The notes beneath the pieces are model-generated. The model was not told the DNA's origin, did no database searches, and saw nothing but the letters and a program-made list of their open reading frames with translations. DNA of 64,000 nucleotides from Antedon mediterranea. Taxonomy: Eukaryota; Echinodermata; Crinoidea; Comatulida; Antedonidae. Positions 1 to 11,944 of this stretch are shown here, in pieces (positions within the stretch are counted from its first letter, which is position 1; the number at the start of each line of letters is the position of its first letter). Location: the NCBI RefSeq assembly GCF_964355755.1, contig NC_092680.1, forward strand, positions 13,061,001 through 13,125,000, read 5' to 3'. The position numbers and the translations under genes are program-made.

Positions 1-335
1 TTCAGATTAATTTGAGCCCTATTTAAAGTTTGTCCAACTATTAGTTACGGAGTTATATGATATGTAGGTCAAAGGTCAAATATGCCAAAAATCATACTTC
101 CAGCCATTTTTGGACAAACTTTTCCATTAGAACGAATATTAATATGCATCTCCCAAATAATTTGACACTAAAATTATTTCATTTAATCTAAGCGTTGCAA
201 AGATAGGACCATTTTGTTTTCAATGGGTCAAAACATTCAAATTGAGGTCAGAGGTCAAAGATGAATTTTAGAAATTTGACATGGGTTTTTATAAATAGCA
301 TGATTCAAATATTCATAAAACACAATGTTTACACT
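1..335. repeat. Copy of the 'GGTCAAAGGTCAAA' dispersed repeat
   Basis: Motifs such as GTAGGTCAAAGGTCAAA, CATTTTTGGACAAACTTTTCCATTAGA and repeated AGGTCA half sites match the arms of the 4-kb element at 5657-9638 and the stretch at 62270-62830. It lies in the intron 3' of the Thr-rich exon and is cut by the window edge. No gene is visible in it. Confidence 0.55.
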
Positions 336-568
336 TTCCCCATGATCTGCACACGAAGGCCCTTTTTTTGACATAGGGATCTGGACTACTAGTGTAAACT
401 ACAAAAGCATAGTATTAGGTTTAGTGCAGTAATTCTTTCAACAATTGCAATATAAAGTGATTTGGTATACTAAATTAGGCCTAAAGTCACCAAACATTCA
501 AATAACAAGACAAAACCACAGAAGATATTAAATACGACTAATACTATGGTACCGGTATGACACGTTAC

Positions 569-3500
569 CTGTAGTCATCACTGTGGCGTCATCTGGTACT
601 GGAGTCGTGTTCTTTGTCTCAGCCTCTGTCGTTCGATCAGTAGTGCTGGTGACTGCAGATGCTGTAGTGCTTCTGGTTAATCCATCATTTTCAAGTGTTG
701 TTTTACTTTCTGGATCTTCTGTTATTGTTTTGGAATCATCCTGCGCAGTCGTGACGACATCTTGCGGAGTCGTGACGACACCTTGCGCAGTCGTGACGAC
801 ACCTTGCGTGGCTGTTACGACATCGCTTGCAGTCGTCATTGATTTCACGGTAGTGACCTTCTTGGTTGTAATAGCTTCAATGGTTGTAGGAGGATCAGAT
901 GTTGTTGCTAGAAAAAAATATCAACTAAAGTCAGTCTTGTTTATATGTATAATACTGACGTATAGATCATACATTGTAACAGATGCCTGCATAATACCAG
1001 CTTAGAATTGATAATAATAGTGTATTTCCATTCTCTTAGAAAAGGTAGGCATAATTCATGAAATTATATCGATGATTTCAATCGGGTCATAGCAAATCTA
1101 CGTAAATAACTATATAATATTATCACTTATCAACACAGAAATATATTTTTTCGTAGAAACCTAACATGTACCAAGTACCAATGGTCATACAGGCGAGGCA
1201 CATACTTACCAGAATACTCGAGAATAAATCCGAAGTTTCCAATAGAATCTTTGTCTGTGGTAAACCGTATCGTTACAGTTTGTGTTGTATCCGATGTCCA
1301 CATGAAACTCGATTGGAAACTATCGTACTCGATCGGATCACCGATTCCATCCGAAACGGTCAACAAATCGTTGTTCTTCACCAAAAACATTATCGCATTT
1401 AATGTCACTACGCTATGCTCTGTATACGATAATGTCCATGTCACGTCAAGGTTTGCTTCGTATTTGCCAAAAAAGTTTGGCGAGTAGATAAAGTCATTGT
1501 TATCATCAGTGTATGTTGTGCCTGACTCACCTAAAGACACTGTGGTGATTAGAAATAAATCGTCATTAATATATCAAGCTAATATGCAATAAATAAGAAT
1601 AGATAAGGAAGTCTATAACCTATTCTATAACTCAATTTCATGCTAAAAAGTATAGTAGAACTTATGAATTTCTCCTCATATACTAAATATTATAGTAATG
1701 TTCGACTTCACGATAGGCACTGCCATCGAGCTTTTGTGCCTGCTAGGCTAAGTTTGCATGGCGAATATACTTTTTTTTCTTACAAAATTTTTCGACTAAA
1801 CAAATATTTATTATGTCTTTATTATCATATTATGAATGTGATTATTGCGTCATATTGTTCTTACCTGGATAAATACTAAAGTGATTGACACCACCACATG
1901 CCGCTCGATCATCGTCAATGCAAGCAGTATTACACATTCCGTTCGATGCTGCCGTCAATGATGTATATTCTCCAGAGAAACAAAAGCATCTATTTTGATC
2001 ACCCTTAACCCCAAGCGCTGCGTACGTTGAATACGCCCTACAGACATCTAAACACTCGTAGATACTAGCAGACGCAGTACTTATTCGTTGTAAGTCTGGC
2101 GGGTACTGGCTTTCTGGGATATCATAGCAACCAAGATAGGCGGGAACTATACAATATGACAATAATAGTTCAAGTTAAATGACAATATTCCGTGTAGAAA
2201 ATGAATGTATCTCACAAATGCAAAATGCCAGATGTGTGGTGGGATGTGCATAAAGCTCTATCTACACAATAAAACTTTATGTGACAACAAATGTGATGTG
2301 CCCATGTATGAACATGATGATGTCATATCACTACCATATTTGGCCATCACTACAATATTTTGGGTACATTCACTTTTTTTGGCAAATTAGTTTAATAGTG
2401 TAGACAGAGCTTTAAAGTAGACGTGCACAGTGGTGGTCATCTTGTACTGAGAATACATCTCAAGCATTATATAGTGCACCTAGTTTATAAACATTGACAT
2501 GTACGATATATATAAACAAATTGTTAGATAAGGTAACATTAAAACATACCATTACATATTATTGATACAATGTCAGTTTGTGTACATTCGGCTGAGCTGA
2601 GACCTCCAGATCCGCAAGATTGGAAATTCCCCTCAGAGCCTGAACATGTATAATTACTCCATAACATATTCCCAGTTCCTTGACCAAAATTAGGTGACGT
2701 CACACTTGAAAACATTGCTCCATCTTGAAAGCCTACAGAGGAAAATGATTTTAAAATGTGAGTGAGGAGAGGGGTGAAGTGATGATCCAGTTAATTTGGA
2801 TTGGTGAGTAGCATGGAAAAATACTTAGATATGCAAACTTAGAAATCTGCAAACATTTCCATCAAATTCTCTCGATTCAGGACTTTTAAAGATGTATTGT
2901 CCCGCGGAAAAATGAATTCTAAAAATATGTCGATGAATTTGCCATTTTATTGTCACATATAATTATCCACTTTGACCAAAAATTGGATCGCAAAAAAATG
3001 TATTTATCTGAAAAAAACTGTAATTTAATGCAAAAAATAATCAGGTTGGCTGCCGGCCAATGGATTTTTGGTTGAAGTTATTATTATTATTATTACTTGT
3101 ATAGCGCACATTTATACAACATTTAATTATAATCAGCGGCGCTTCACATCAATTAGTATCGTAACATTGTTTGAAATATAGTGCTTTTAAATGTTTTTTA
3201 AACTGATTATAGTCGTCTAAGTGTTTAATGTGACTTGGTAATCTGTTCCAAATTTTGGGTCCTGCTCTACGGCGAACGAACGGTCAGCAAATGTTTAGTT
3301 CGTGGTATTGTCAGGTTATAATTGCTGGTGCTTGAACGAGTACTGCGAGAAACATTCCGCACAGTAAGAATATCTCTCAGGTAACTTGGAGCGGAACCTT
3401 TAAGCGAACGCCATACAAGACACGCTATTTTGAATTGACATCTATGAGACATCGGAAGCCAGTGCAAGGATCGCATGGCGTTAGTTGCACTGTCATACCG

Positions 3501-6500
3501 ACCTTTCCTGACAATTATTTTCGCAGCTTGGTGCAGTAACCTCTTCACTGGAGCAAGGGTATTAGCAGGTAGACCATAATACAATGCATTGGCGTAATCA
3601 ATATGACAGCACGAGCGATTGAACTAGTTGTTGGCAAAGGTCCTTGGAGAGAAATTTGCGGATTTGACGAATATAGTATACATTAACAGCTATCGTTCTG
3701 CATTTATCACGTATGTGGTTCTTGAAAGATAGCTGGTCGTCGATATTAACACCAAGGTATTTTACAGATGAACCAAGTGGTATTCTGTCCTGACATACGA
3801 TGATATGATCTTTTTCGCATTTCAGGAGTTGAGCTCTGCTTCCCAACAGTATGAACTGTTTTTTCACTGTTCATTTTTAGTCTGTTGGACTTCATCCAGT
3901 CGTTGATGGATATGAGGCACTCTTGTAATTTGGTGATTGTATTTTCCATACTAGAACTAGAATTTGGATTAAATGAATCATACACTGAGTGATCATCGGC
4001 ATATCCCATCACAGAAATATCAAACTTACTGATATGATCTTGTAAAGTGCTAGCATATATGGTGTATAGAACTGGACCGCATATACTACCCTGAGGTACA
4101 GAGAAGGACAAATTGGCTGTCTCCGAGTTAGTTTCGCCGATTGTTACGTTGGCAAATCGAGGACGAAGGTAAGTATCAAACCAGTTCAATGCCGCATTGG
4201 CCACTCCGAATTTGTTCTGCAAAACGTCGAGGAGTACTTCATGGTTCACTGTGTCGAAGGCGGCTGACAAGTCTATACATACCAGCGCAGACACCCTTTG
4301 CAGCTCCATATTCCAGAGTACGTCATTGGTTAACTTAACCAAAGCCGTCTCTGTGCTAAAACCTTTCCGATAGGCAGATTGGTACGCCGGTAATAAGGTA
4401 TTGTTCTCAACATAAGCTATGAATTGGTTCAAGAAGCATGCGCGTTCAACCAGCTTGGATACGAAGGACAGATTGCTTACTGGCCTATAATTCCTGAGGA
4501 TACACTCAACACCCTTCTTTTTTATAAGCGGTTTTATAACTGATATTTTCCATCTATGAGCAAATACGCCGTTACACAACGAGTTGTTGATCATCCTTGT
4601 AATAAGTGGTAGAAGTGTATCCAGATGCTGTTTCACCAGTGTCGACGGTAGGGGGTCAGTGGAGCAGGTTGTTGGTTTTGCGCATATGATCAACTTCCTA
4701 ACATCATCTTCGCTAACTTCCTGAAATGCAATAAATTCATTTGCCATTAGCCGTTCTTGTTCATACAAAGGGAAGTGTTCCAATTCCTCTCGTATTTTCT
4801 CTATTTTGCCCATAAAGAAAGATATGAAGTCGTCTGCTAACTGTTTATCAGTTTCATGTGGTGGAAGTGGGTTATTTTTACGTCTACCAATGAGCTCAAA
4901 CACGATCTTGTAAAGCTTTTTTGAGTTGTTGCCAGCTTCTTTGATAGCACCATTAATGAATTCGTACTTGGCTAAACGAAGATAACGTTTGTATGAATTG
5001 CGTATAGATCATTGTAAGCTGACCTATTTTCGTCGGTGGCAGACTTCCGTAAGGTCTTCTCAGCACGACGAAGTTGCTTCTTCAACACATTAGCCTCGTC
5101 ATCAAACCAAGGTAACGATCTTCTGACAGTGGTAGTTTTCTCAACAATAGGAGCATGCTTATCCAGAGCAGCAAGTAGTTGAGTGTTGTAGTGATTTGCC
5201 AAATCGTCGATATCATCGATATTCGTTGATGATATAACTACTTGAGACAAAGCTTCATCAAAGTTCGTGTGATCTATTTTATTTATCTTTCGAAACTTTT
5301 TGTTTTGACGGTAACATTTCGGTTTTGGTCTCGATAAAATAGTCTCTACAAAACAATGGTCACTGATGTAATAATTTGAAGCGGGCTCGGTAACACAAAG
5401 AGTGTCCTTACCCCTCGTTATTAGCAAATAAAGAGTATTTCCCGAACGATGTGTTGGGAAAGACACGTGTTGATCAAGATTTAAACACTCAAGTACATCG
5501 TCGAATTTTATTTTATCCGGGTCATTGCTGCTGTTCATATGAATGTTGAAGTCACCCGAAAATATTACAGAACTATGTAACGATAGAATATCCGAAGCAT
5601 ATTCTGCGAATTCATCATAGAAGGTGGCAGTACTAATGGGTCTGACGGTGGAGTAATAGTAGAGCAGTTAAGGCCATAAAAATAGCCAAGTTGTGCACTT
5701 TATTACCAAAGCATGAAACTTGCCACAAAGTTTCTTTGATGTATATAGATTCAAAATATCGGGGGGTGCCAAGTGTCCAACGTCCGGTATGGCGGCCATC
5801 TTGATTTCAAAATGGCCACCATAAAAACAAAAAGTGTTCATATCTTGGCAACTATAAACAGTAGAGACTTGATTCTGGTGTTAAATTGTTCACAAACTAC
5901 ATATTTCTATTTGCTCTAATGAAAAGTTTCGTCAAAAAATGACCGGAAATGACGTTTCTTCCAGTTTGACCTTTGACCTCTTATCTGTATATCTCAGTAA
6001 CTACTGATCATTTTCAATCGATTTTGGTGTCGTTTTGTTCAGAATAGAGACATTTATATTTGTAGTAATGAAACATTTTCACATAAAATGACTGGAAATA
6101 CAATTTATAACCTTTGACATATATAATTATGTGAACATACTGTATGTGGTTTACATTGGTATAAATGCACCAAAATTGTTTTACCGAAATAAATGACACT
6201 TAATGCAAAAATGACCAAGAATTTATTATTCTGAATTTTTGACTTTTGATGTGATAGGATAGGCGTAAAGTATGACAGATTACTGAGAAACAGCAATCAC
6301 TGAGCTCATGCCGACTTGTTTGCTAAACTGTGATGTGTCAATCGTTATATAAAAGTTTTGGTCCTCTCTCCTTCATCTTTTTTTTTGTAATGTATTATAC
6401 CATATGGACAATTGTCTGAAATAAAAGTTGAATTGAATTTTTAGATGCCATTTGGAAATATTTTTGATGTAAAGTAGCATTCTTTCGTTCGGAAAGTTCT

Positions 6501-9500
6501 CATTTTCATGAGTTAAGAGAACACCGTCTTTCAAAGTACTTACTACAGTAGACCTACTTTCATTAGTCAGAAACTCAGATAATTCTTGGTCATTTTCGTT
6601 GCATCTAAACAAATGTACTCAATTTTTATGGTAATGAGCCTTTGCTGTAAACCATCTGAATCCTTTTCCTCGATTTTCTCTATAGTCATTGATTTTTTAG
6701 CAAAATCCGAACCAAATCAATTCGTAAAAGACATCTCAATATAATTATTCAAGTAATCCTCAAATTAGTGACATGGACCTACAATATACTGTTCTGTACA
6801 AGACCTTTTTAGGCATCCACCTGTGGACTTTCACTTTGAAGGTCTTGGTCTCCTAATCATACAAGAAACATTGTCTGATTTAATCAATCAAAGTAGTGGG
6901 TCCAGACCATCCAAAGACAAAGAAGGGGGTATAAGACCATCTACAGACAAAGAAGGGGTATAAGACCATCCACAGACAAAGAAGGGGGTATAAGACCATC
7001 CACAGACAAAGAAAGGGGAAGGCCATCTACAGACAAAGAAGGGGGTGTAGGACCATCCACATACAAAGAAGGGGGTGTAAGACCATCAACAGACAAAGAA
7101 GGAGGTGTAAGACCATCCACAGACAAAGAAGGGGGCGTAGGACCCTCCACAGACAAAGAAGGGGGTGTAAGACCATCCACTGACAAAGAAGGGGATATAT
7201 AGGACCACTTACAGACAAAGAAGGAGGTATAAGACCATCCACAGACAAAGAAGGGGGTGTAAGACCATCCACAGACAAAGGGGGTGTAAGACCATCCACA
7301 CACAAAGAAGGGGGTATAAGACCATCCACAGACAAAGAAAAGGGTGTAAGGCCATCTACAGACAAAGAAGGGGGCGTAGGACCCTCCACAGACAAAGAAG
7401 GGGGTGTAAGACCATCCACTGACAAAGAAGTGGGTATAGGACCACTTACAGACAAAGAAGGGGGTGTAAGACCATCCACAGACAAAGAAGGGGGTGTAAG
7501 ACCATCCACAGACAAAGAAGGGGGTGTAAGACCATCCACACACAAAGAAGGGGGTATAAGACCATCCACAGACAAAGAAAGGGGTGTAAGGCCATCTACA
7601 GACAAAGAAGGGGGTGTAAGACCATCCACACACAAAGAAGGGGGTGTAAGACCATCCACAGACAAAGAAGGGGTGTAAGACCATCCACAGACAAAGAAGG
7701 GGGCGTAGGACCCTCCACAGACAAAGAAGGGGGTGTAAGACCATTCACTGACAAAGAAGGGGGTATAGAACCACTTACAGACAAAGAAGGGGGCGTAGGA
7801 CCCTCCACAGACAAAGAAGGGGGTATAAGACCATCCACAGACAAAGAAGGTGGTGTAGGACCATCCACAGACAAAGAAGGGGGTGTAGGACCATCCACAG
7901 ACAAAGAAGGGGATGTAGGACCATCCACAGACAAAGAAGGGGGTATAAGACCATCCACAGACAAAGAAGGGGTATAAGACCATCGACAGAGAAAGAAGGG
8001 GGTGTAAGACCATCCACAGACAAATAAAGGGTGTAAGACCATCCACACACAAAGAAAAAGGTGTAAGACCATCCACACACAAAAAAGGGGTGTAATACCA
8101 TCCACACACAAAAAAGAGGTGTAATACCATCCACAGACAAAGAAAAGGGTGTAATACCATCAACAGACAAAGAAAAGGGTGTAATACCATCAACAGGCAC
8201 AGAAGGGGGTATAATACCGTCCACAGACAAAGAAAGGGGTGTAAGACCATCCACAGACAAAGAAGGGGGTGTAGGACCATCCACAGACAAAGAAGGGGGT
8301 GTAGGACCATCCACAGACAAAGAAGCGGGTGTAAGACCATCCACTGACAAAGAAAGGGTATAGGACCACTTACAGACAAAGAAGGGGGTATAAGACCATC
8401 CACAGACAAAGAAGGGGTTTTAGGACCATCCACAGACAAAGAAGGGGTGTAGGACCATCCACAGACAAAGAAGGAAGTGTAGGACCATCCACAGACAAAG
8501 AAGGGGTGGAAGACCATCTACATGCAAAGAAAGGGATGTAAGACCATCCACACACAAAGAAAGGGGTGTAATACCATCAACACGCACAGAAGGGGGTGTA
8601 AGACCATCCACAGACAAAGAAGGGGGTATAAGACCATCCACAGACAAAGAATGGGGTATAAGACCATCCACAGACAAAGAATGGGGTATAAGACCATACA
8701 GACAAAGAAGGAGGAGTAGGACCATATTAACCGATGAAGCATACAAAAAGAAGATACAATCAAAATACCACTTGGAAAACAATAAATTGTAGAATAACTG
8801 AGGCTTGATTGTTGAAATATAAAGGGTTCTTTGTAAGGTCATTAATAATATATTGATATAAACACGATCATCATACTTTTCATTTGACATTCAAATACAG
8901 TCTATCTCGAAAAGAAGTTCATACTATCACCTTTTCGAGGTTTTACGGTATTCCATAACATGTATGTTATTTCCTCTGTCAAACTATTAAAACTTTTAGC
9001 GAATCAGAAGGTGCCAACATCATTGAACTAATGGTACCACCAAGCACAATGTTTACCAATTTTATGTACTATATACAATTTAAGTCCATTAATCATTTAA
9101 TATAATTACGCCTATCAGGTCAAAGTTCAAAGACCAACAAAAACCACATACAGTATATTCACCTAATTAAAAATCAATAAATAAATGTCAAAGGTCGTAA
9201 ATTGTATTTCCGGTCATTTTATGTGAGAATGTTTCATTACTACAAATATAAATGTATTTATTCTGAACAAAATGACACCAAAATCGATTGAAAATTACCA
9301 GTAGTTACAGAGATATACAAATACGAGGTCAAAGGGCAAACTGAAAGAAACGTCATTTCCGGTCATTTTTGGACGAAAATTTTCATTAGAGCAAATAGAA
9401 AAATATAGTTTGTGAACAATTTGAGACCATAATTAAGTCTCTAATGTGTATAGTTGCCAAGATATGAACATTTTTTGTTTTTATGGTGGCCATTTTGAAA

Positions 9501-11944
9501 TCAAGATGGCCGCCATACCGGACGTTGGACGCTTGGCACCCCCCGATATTTTGAATCTAAATACATTAAAGAAACTTTGTGCCAAGTTTCATGCTTTGGT
9601 AATAAAATGCACAGCTCATGTCATTAACTGCTCTACTATAAGGCGGGCGATAGATGACAACGAATGTGGTGTGTAGGGTTGTGTCCACGAAATTCCATTC
9701 GGAAAATTCAAAAGACGATTTTGCGCCTGAATTAAGTTGATTGACATTTAGACAATCCTTGAATATAATTCCTGTTCCTCCTCCGCGTCTGTCTATGCGA
9801 TGTTTATCAAGGAATGTATAGCCACATGTGTTGAGGTTAACGATTTATCTTGTCATTTGATGAGTAGGGCCTAAAAACATTTTTTTTTTCCGTTTTTTTT
9901 TTTCTACGGAAGTGATTAACTTTATTAATACTTAAAAATAAAGTATTCCCCAAGTCTGATTTAATTTAAAAATATTGTTTAAAAAAGTTTACCAAGCTGC
10001 CTGCAAACTACATCAGCCTCTTCTATACCCCACCCAACGTCACATACCGAATACCACGTTGAACCAACTTCAATTTCAACACGTCCCATGTAAGTTCTCG
10101 GCGATCCGATCAACTGAACATCACCATCTACAGAAACAAAGAGAAAGTATCAACATTCCAATTCTAACACTAATGTATCAGTAATGTAATATTTCGCAAT
10201 AAACAAATCAATTAGATTGTGTACGGTCAGATACTATGTTAAACTCTACCAATTAGATTGGGTACGGTCAGATACTATGTTAAACTCTACCAATTAGATT
10301 GGGTACGGTCAGATACTATGTTAAACTCTACCAATTAGATTGGGTACGGTCAGATACTATGTTAAACTCCACCAATTAGATTGGGTACGGTCAGATACTA
10401 TGTTAAACTCTACCAATTAGATTGGGTACGGTCAGATACTATGTTAAACTCTACCAATTAGATTGGGTACGGTCAGATACTATGTTAAACTCTACCAATT
10501 AGATTGGGTACGGTCAGATACTATGTTAAACTCTACCAATTAGATTGGGTACGGTCAGATACTATGTTAAACAAATCAATTAGATTGGGTACGGTCAGAT
10601 ACTATGTTAAACAAATCAATTAGATTGGGTACGGTCAGATACTATGTTAAACAAATCAATTAGATTGGGTACGGTCAGATACTATGTTAAACTCTACCAA
10701 TTAGATTGGGTACGGTCAGATACTATGTTAAACTCTACCAAAACACGCTTGAGCTGGCAGGAAATGCATATTCCATTGAACAAATATACGCATTTGTAAA
10801 CTTTTGAAGTTCAAGATTTTTGTTTGTGAAAAGTTGACTTCATTCAGTTCGGACCTATAAACAATGACATGCACGAAACCATCGCTCTAATGAATTCAGT
10901 CACGATAACTTATGAACTAATGGCTACAGAACTTTACAATAATGTCCATCTTATATTTTACTGAGTGCTTAAGTGAACTATATTAAAGAAAACGTGTGAC
11001 AGCATGTTTTAAGAGGACACCCATGTTAAGAAATGAAAGATGTCGACATTTTTAAAACTATTCAGTATATAGTCTGTCAATCGGAAACTTTCACTGGGAA
11101 AGTGTCCTATGAGGAGAGATCATTGATTTGCCTACTTGATTCGATATAGAAAGTATAATGTGTTATTAGTCATGAGTCAAAGGTAGGCCTATAGTATTCA
11201 GAATGACATGCTTGGTTAGGTTTAGGGTTTGACAATAATTTCAATTCATTTTTGTAATGAATAGTTTATTTACTTGAACTATCTCTTCCGTCTTCCTTAT
11301 TTCTCTATATTTTAAGTTAGGGCCTACCTACGTTTCATTTTATCTGAATCAGTGGGGTTTTATAGATAGGCCTAGTATAGGCGACTGTTGAGAAATGAGA
11401 AGAATTTACAAAACTCCTGATCTGATGATAAACTGATTTTCAATTTGCTATAACACAGGTTTACATAATATTTGGCCTAAATAACTATTCTATAAATAGA
11501 AAAGTATCTACCCGTGGTTAATTCTATCTCCAAGCCATGTACATTGTTTGAATGGAATTTGAAATTTATCTGCGGATATTGCCTACAAACTTTTTTACAA
11601 ATAACAAGGCATTATGTTATTTGAGTTATAATTCACACAAAATAAATATTGCTCCTCCTTTAAATAATTATGATTTGGTTTTCGTTGTATTAGCCCCACA
11701 ACCTTACCTTACCTTAAGGTAGCCCTACAATATTTAATTCGGGAAATAATCTAAGGCGGCGTTATATTTCTTATAAAAACAATACGTGTAAAATGTAATT
11801 CATTTATATTATACGATCTCTAAAAGCAGTTCGAGTCGATCGACACTGGAACGAATTATATCTTCAAAAAAATATATGATTACCTGCCGCTTCAGTAACA
11901 CTAACAAACACTCCAATGATTAACCATAACAAACACATCATCAT
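569..11944 (-). CDS. SRCR-WSC-CUB mosaic secreted/receptor-like protein, 5' part (continues off left edge)
   Basis: Six exons read on the minus strand: signal peptide 11944-11884 (20 codons, hydrophobic, starts MMMCLLWLIIGVF), SRCR first half 10127-9993 (GRVEI, WYSVCDVGWG, VVCRQLG), SRCR second half 2732-2550 (FQDGA, C-SGSEGNFQSC, IICNG), WSC 2146-1865 (YLGCYD, eight cysteines, NRCFCF), CUB 1539-1210 (YSPNFFGKYEANLDVTWTL, no cysteine pair), and a Thr/Ser-rich mucin-like stalk 907-569 with VVTTPQ/VVTTAQ repeats. Each exon is bounded by AG and GT and begins and ends in phase 1, so the frame runs through all joins; this is typical of shuffled extracellular modules. The CUB exon could instead start at 1530, also in frame. 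The last donor (phase 1) shows that the gene continues beyond base 1, perhaps to a membrane segment. SRCR and WSC domains are commonly extracellular binding modules; the ligand here is unknown. Confidence 0.8.
2254..2410. mobile_element. MITE family B (TIR AGCTCTGTCTACAC)
   Basis: The ends AAGCTCTATCTACAC and GTGTAGACAGAGCTT are inverted repeats, and the interior carries GTGATGTGCCCATGTATG and ATATCACTACCATATTTGG. Other copies are at 43414-43568, 49369-51216 (split by a LINE) and 62929-63063. No coding capacity; it sits in the intron between the SRCR and WSC exons. Confidence 0.7.
2550..2732 (-). CDS. Exon: second half of SRCR domain
   Basis: A 183-base exon with acceptor CTCTGTAG and donor GTATGT on the minus strand. 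It carries the C-terminal SRCR cysteines (NYTCSGSEG, FQSCGSGG, SAECTQTD, SIICNG). Phase 1 on both sides. Confidence 0.85.
2890..3077 (+). mobile_element. MITE family A, left half (TTAA target)
   Basis: Starts after TTAA with AGATGTATTGTCCCGCGG, the terminal motif of a family also seen at 12278, 19171, 21960, 34159, 35477 and 58198. It stops at TTTTTGGTTGAAGTT, where the LINE 3' end (TTA repeats) begins. The rest of the same copy resumes near 9870, so the LINE landed inside it. Confidence 0.7.
3267..5538 (-). pseudogene. LINE ORF2 remnant: endonuclease C-part, reverse transcriptase, tail
   Basis: The translated pieces include LLITRGKDTL and SDHCFVETILSRPKPK (end of endonuclease), LRNYRPVSNLSFVSKLVER (RT fingers), ALVCIDLSAAFDTVNHEVLL (motif A), FSVPQGSICGPVLYTIYAS (motif B), MGYADDHSVY (catalytic YADD), VKYLGVNIDDQLSFKNHI (thumb) and LHWLPMSHRCQFKI (C-terminal). 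Frame changes between 4972 and 4903 and around 3746-3867 show that it is inactive. It resides in an intron of the minus-strand mosaic gene and in the same orientation. Confidence 0.85.
5657..9638. mobile_element. 4.0-kb inverted-repeat DNA transposon with 3-bp TAA target duplication
   Basis: The outer ends are TAGTAGAGCAGTTAA and its exact reverse complement, flanked by TAA at 5654-5656 and 9639-9641. Removing the element and one TAA restores the LINE endonuclease frame through YRPP. The arms continue as about 500-bp inverted repeats (5657-6190 against 9120-9638) with GGTCAAAGGTCAAA and GGTCATTTT motifs. The interior holds AT-rich sequence (6200-6900) and a 30-bp minisatellite (6905-8725). 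No transposase is visible, so it is non-autonomous. A 3-bp TWA duplication is the PIF/Harbinger habit, but the termini are not diagnostic. Confidence 0.8.
6905..8725. repeat. 30-bp minisatellite (GACCATCCACAGACAAAGAA unit), about 60 copies
   Basis: The unit is GACCATCCACAGACAAAGAA followed by GGGGGTGTAA, with point variants (ATAA, GTAGG, CACAC). Because 30 is divisible by three and the unit lacks stops in several frames, long spurious open frames of up to 496 codons appear on the minus strand, and a short one on the plus strand. It lies entirely inside the 4-kb inverted-repeat element. Confidence 0.95.
9866..9985 (+). mobile_element. MITE family A, right part
   Basis: Contains TACGGAAGTGATTAACTTTATTAA and AGTCTGATTTAATTTAAA, which follow the TTTTTGGTTGAA block in intact family members (for example 22130-22270). 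It is therefore the continuation of the copy beginning at 2890. The terminal CAATACATCTTTAA is missing or decayed. It abuts the SRCR exon donor at 9992. Confidence 0.55.
9993..10127 (-). CDS. Exon: first half of SRCR domain
   Basis: A 135-base exon preceded on the minus strand by TTTCTGTAG and followed by GTAAAC. It encodes GDVQLIGSP, GRVEIEV, WYSVCDVGWG and ADVVCRQLG, the canonical opening of an SRCR domain. Its terminal single base completes a Gly codon with the exon at 2732, giving RQLG-FQDGA. It belongs to the mosaic receptor-like gene and lies 7.3 kb from its partner exon because of nested insertions. Confidence 0.85.
10196..10740. repeat. 41-bp tandem repeat array, about 13 copies
   Basis: The unit is CAATTAGATTGGGTACGGTC followed by AGATACTATGTTAAACTCTAC. 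Some copies carry a shorter junction (AAACAAAT in place of AACTCTAC). The copies are almost identical, suggesting recent expansion. It lies in intron 1 of the mosaic gene, just upstream of the first SRCR exon. There are no unique spacers, so it is not CRISPR-like. Confidence 0.95.
10741..11883. other. Intron 1 sequence of the mosaic gene without recognised content
   Basis: AT-rich DNA with no open frame, domain or clear repeat that I can support. A short ACCTTACCTTACCTTAAGGTA run occurs near 11700. Confidence 0.5.

Larger units (their letters stand above)
3078..9865 (-). mobile_element. CR1/L2-like non-LTR retrotransposon, interrupted and decayed
   Basis: Reading leftward the element has an apurinic endonuclease part (about 9835-9642 with RRGGGTGIIF and VVIYRPP, then 5653-4972 with GDFNIHM and YYISDHCFV), a reverse transcriptase (4903 to about 3600) and a C-terminal tail (3584-3267), ending in TTATTATTATTATTA at 3078-3098. 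The 5' end is truncated close to 9850. A 3982-bp element (5657-9638) splits the endonuclease coding region. The ORF is broken by shifts near 4980 and 3740. The family is assigned from motif layout only (CR1/L2/Rex group). Confidence 0.8.

Noticed and set aside
583-1005. 140-codon plus-strand open frame
   Set aside because: Antisense shadow of the Thr-rich exon, which has proper splice borders and phase with the CUB exon.
7430-7678. Plus-strand frame with GVRPSTDKEG repeats
   Set aside because: Same minisatellite read in the other direction.
6941-8890. Long open frames of up to 496 codons on the minus strand, apparently a repetitive protein
   Set aside because: They are by-products of a 30-bp minisatellite whose unit is a multiple of three and lacks stops in all minus frames; there is no start context, no non-repeat domain, and it lies inside a transposon.
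10196-10740. CRISPR-like repeat array
   Set aside because: Repeats are head-to-tail without unique spacers, in a spliced animal genome.
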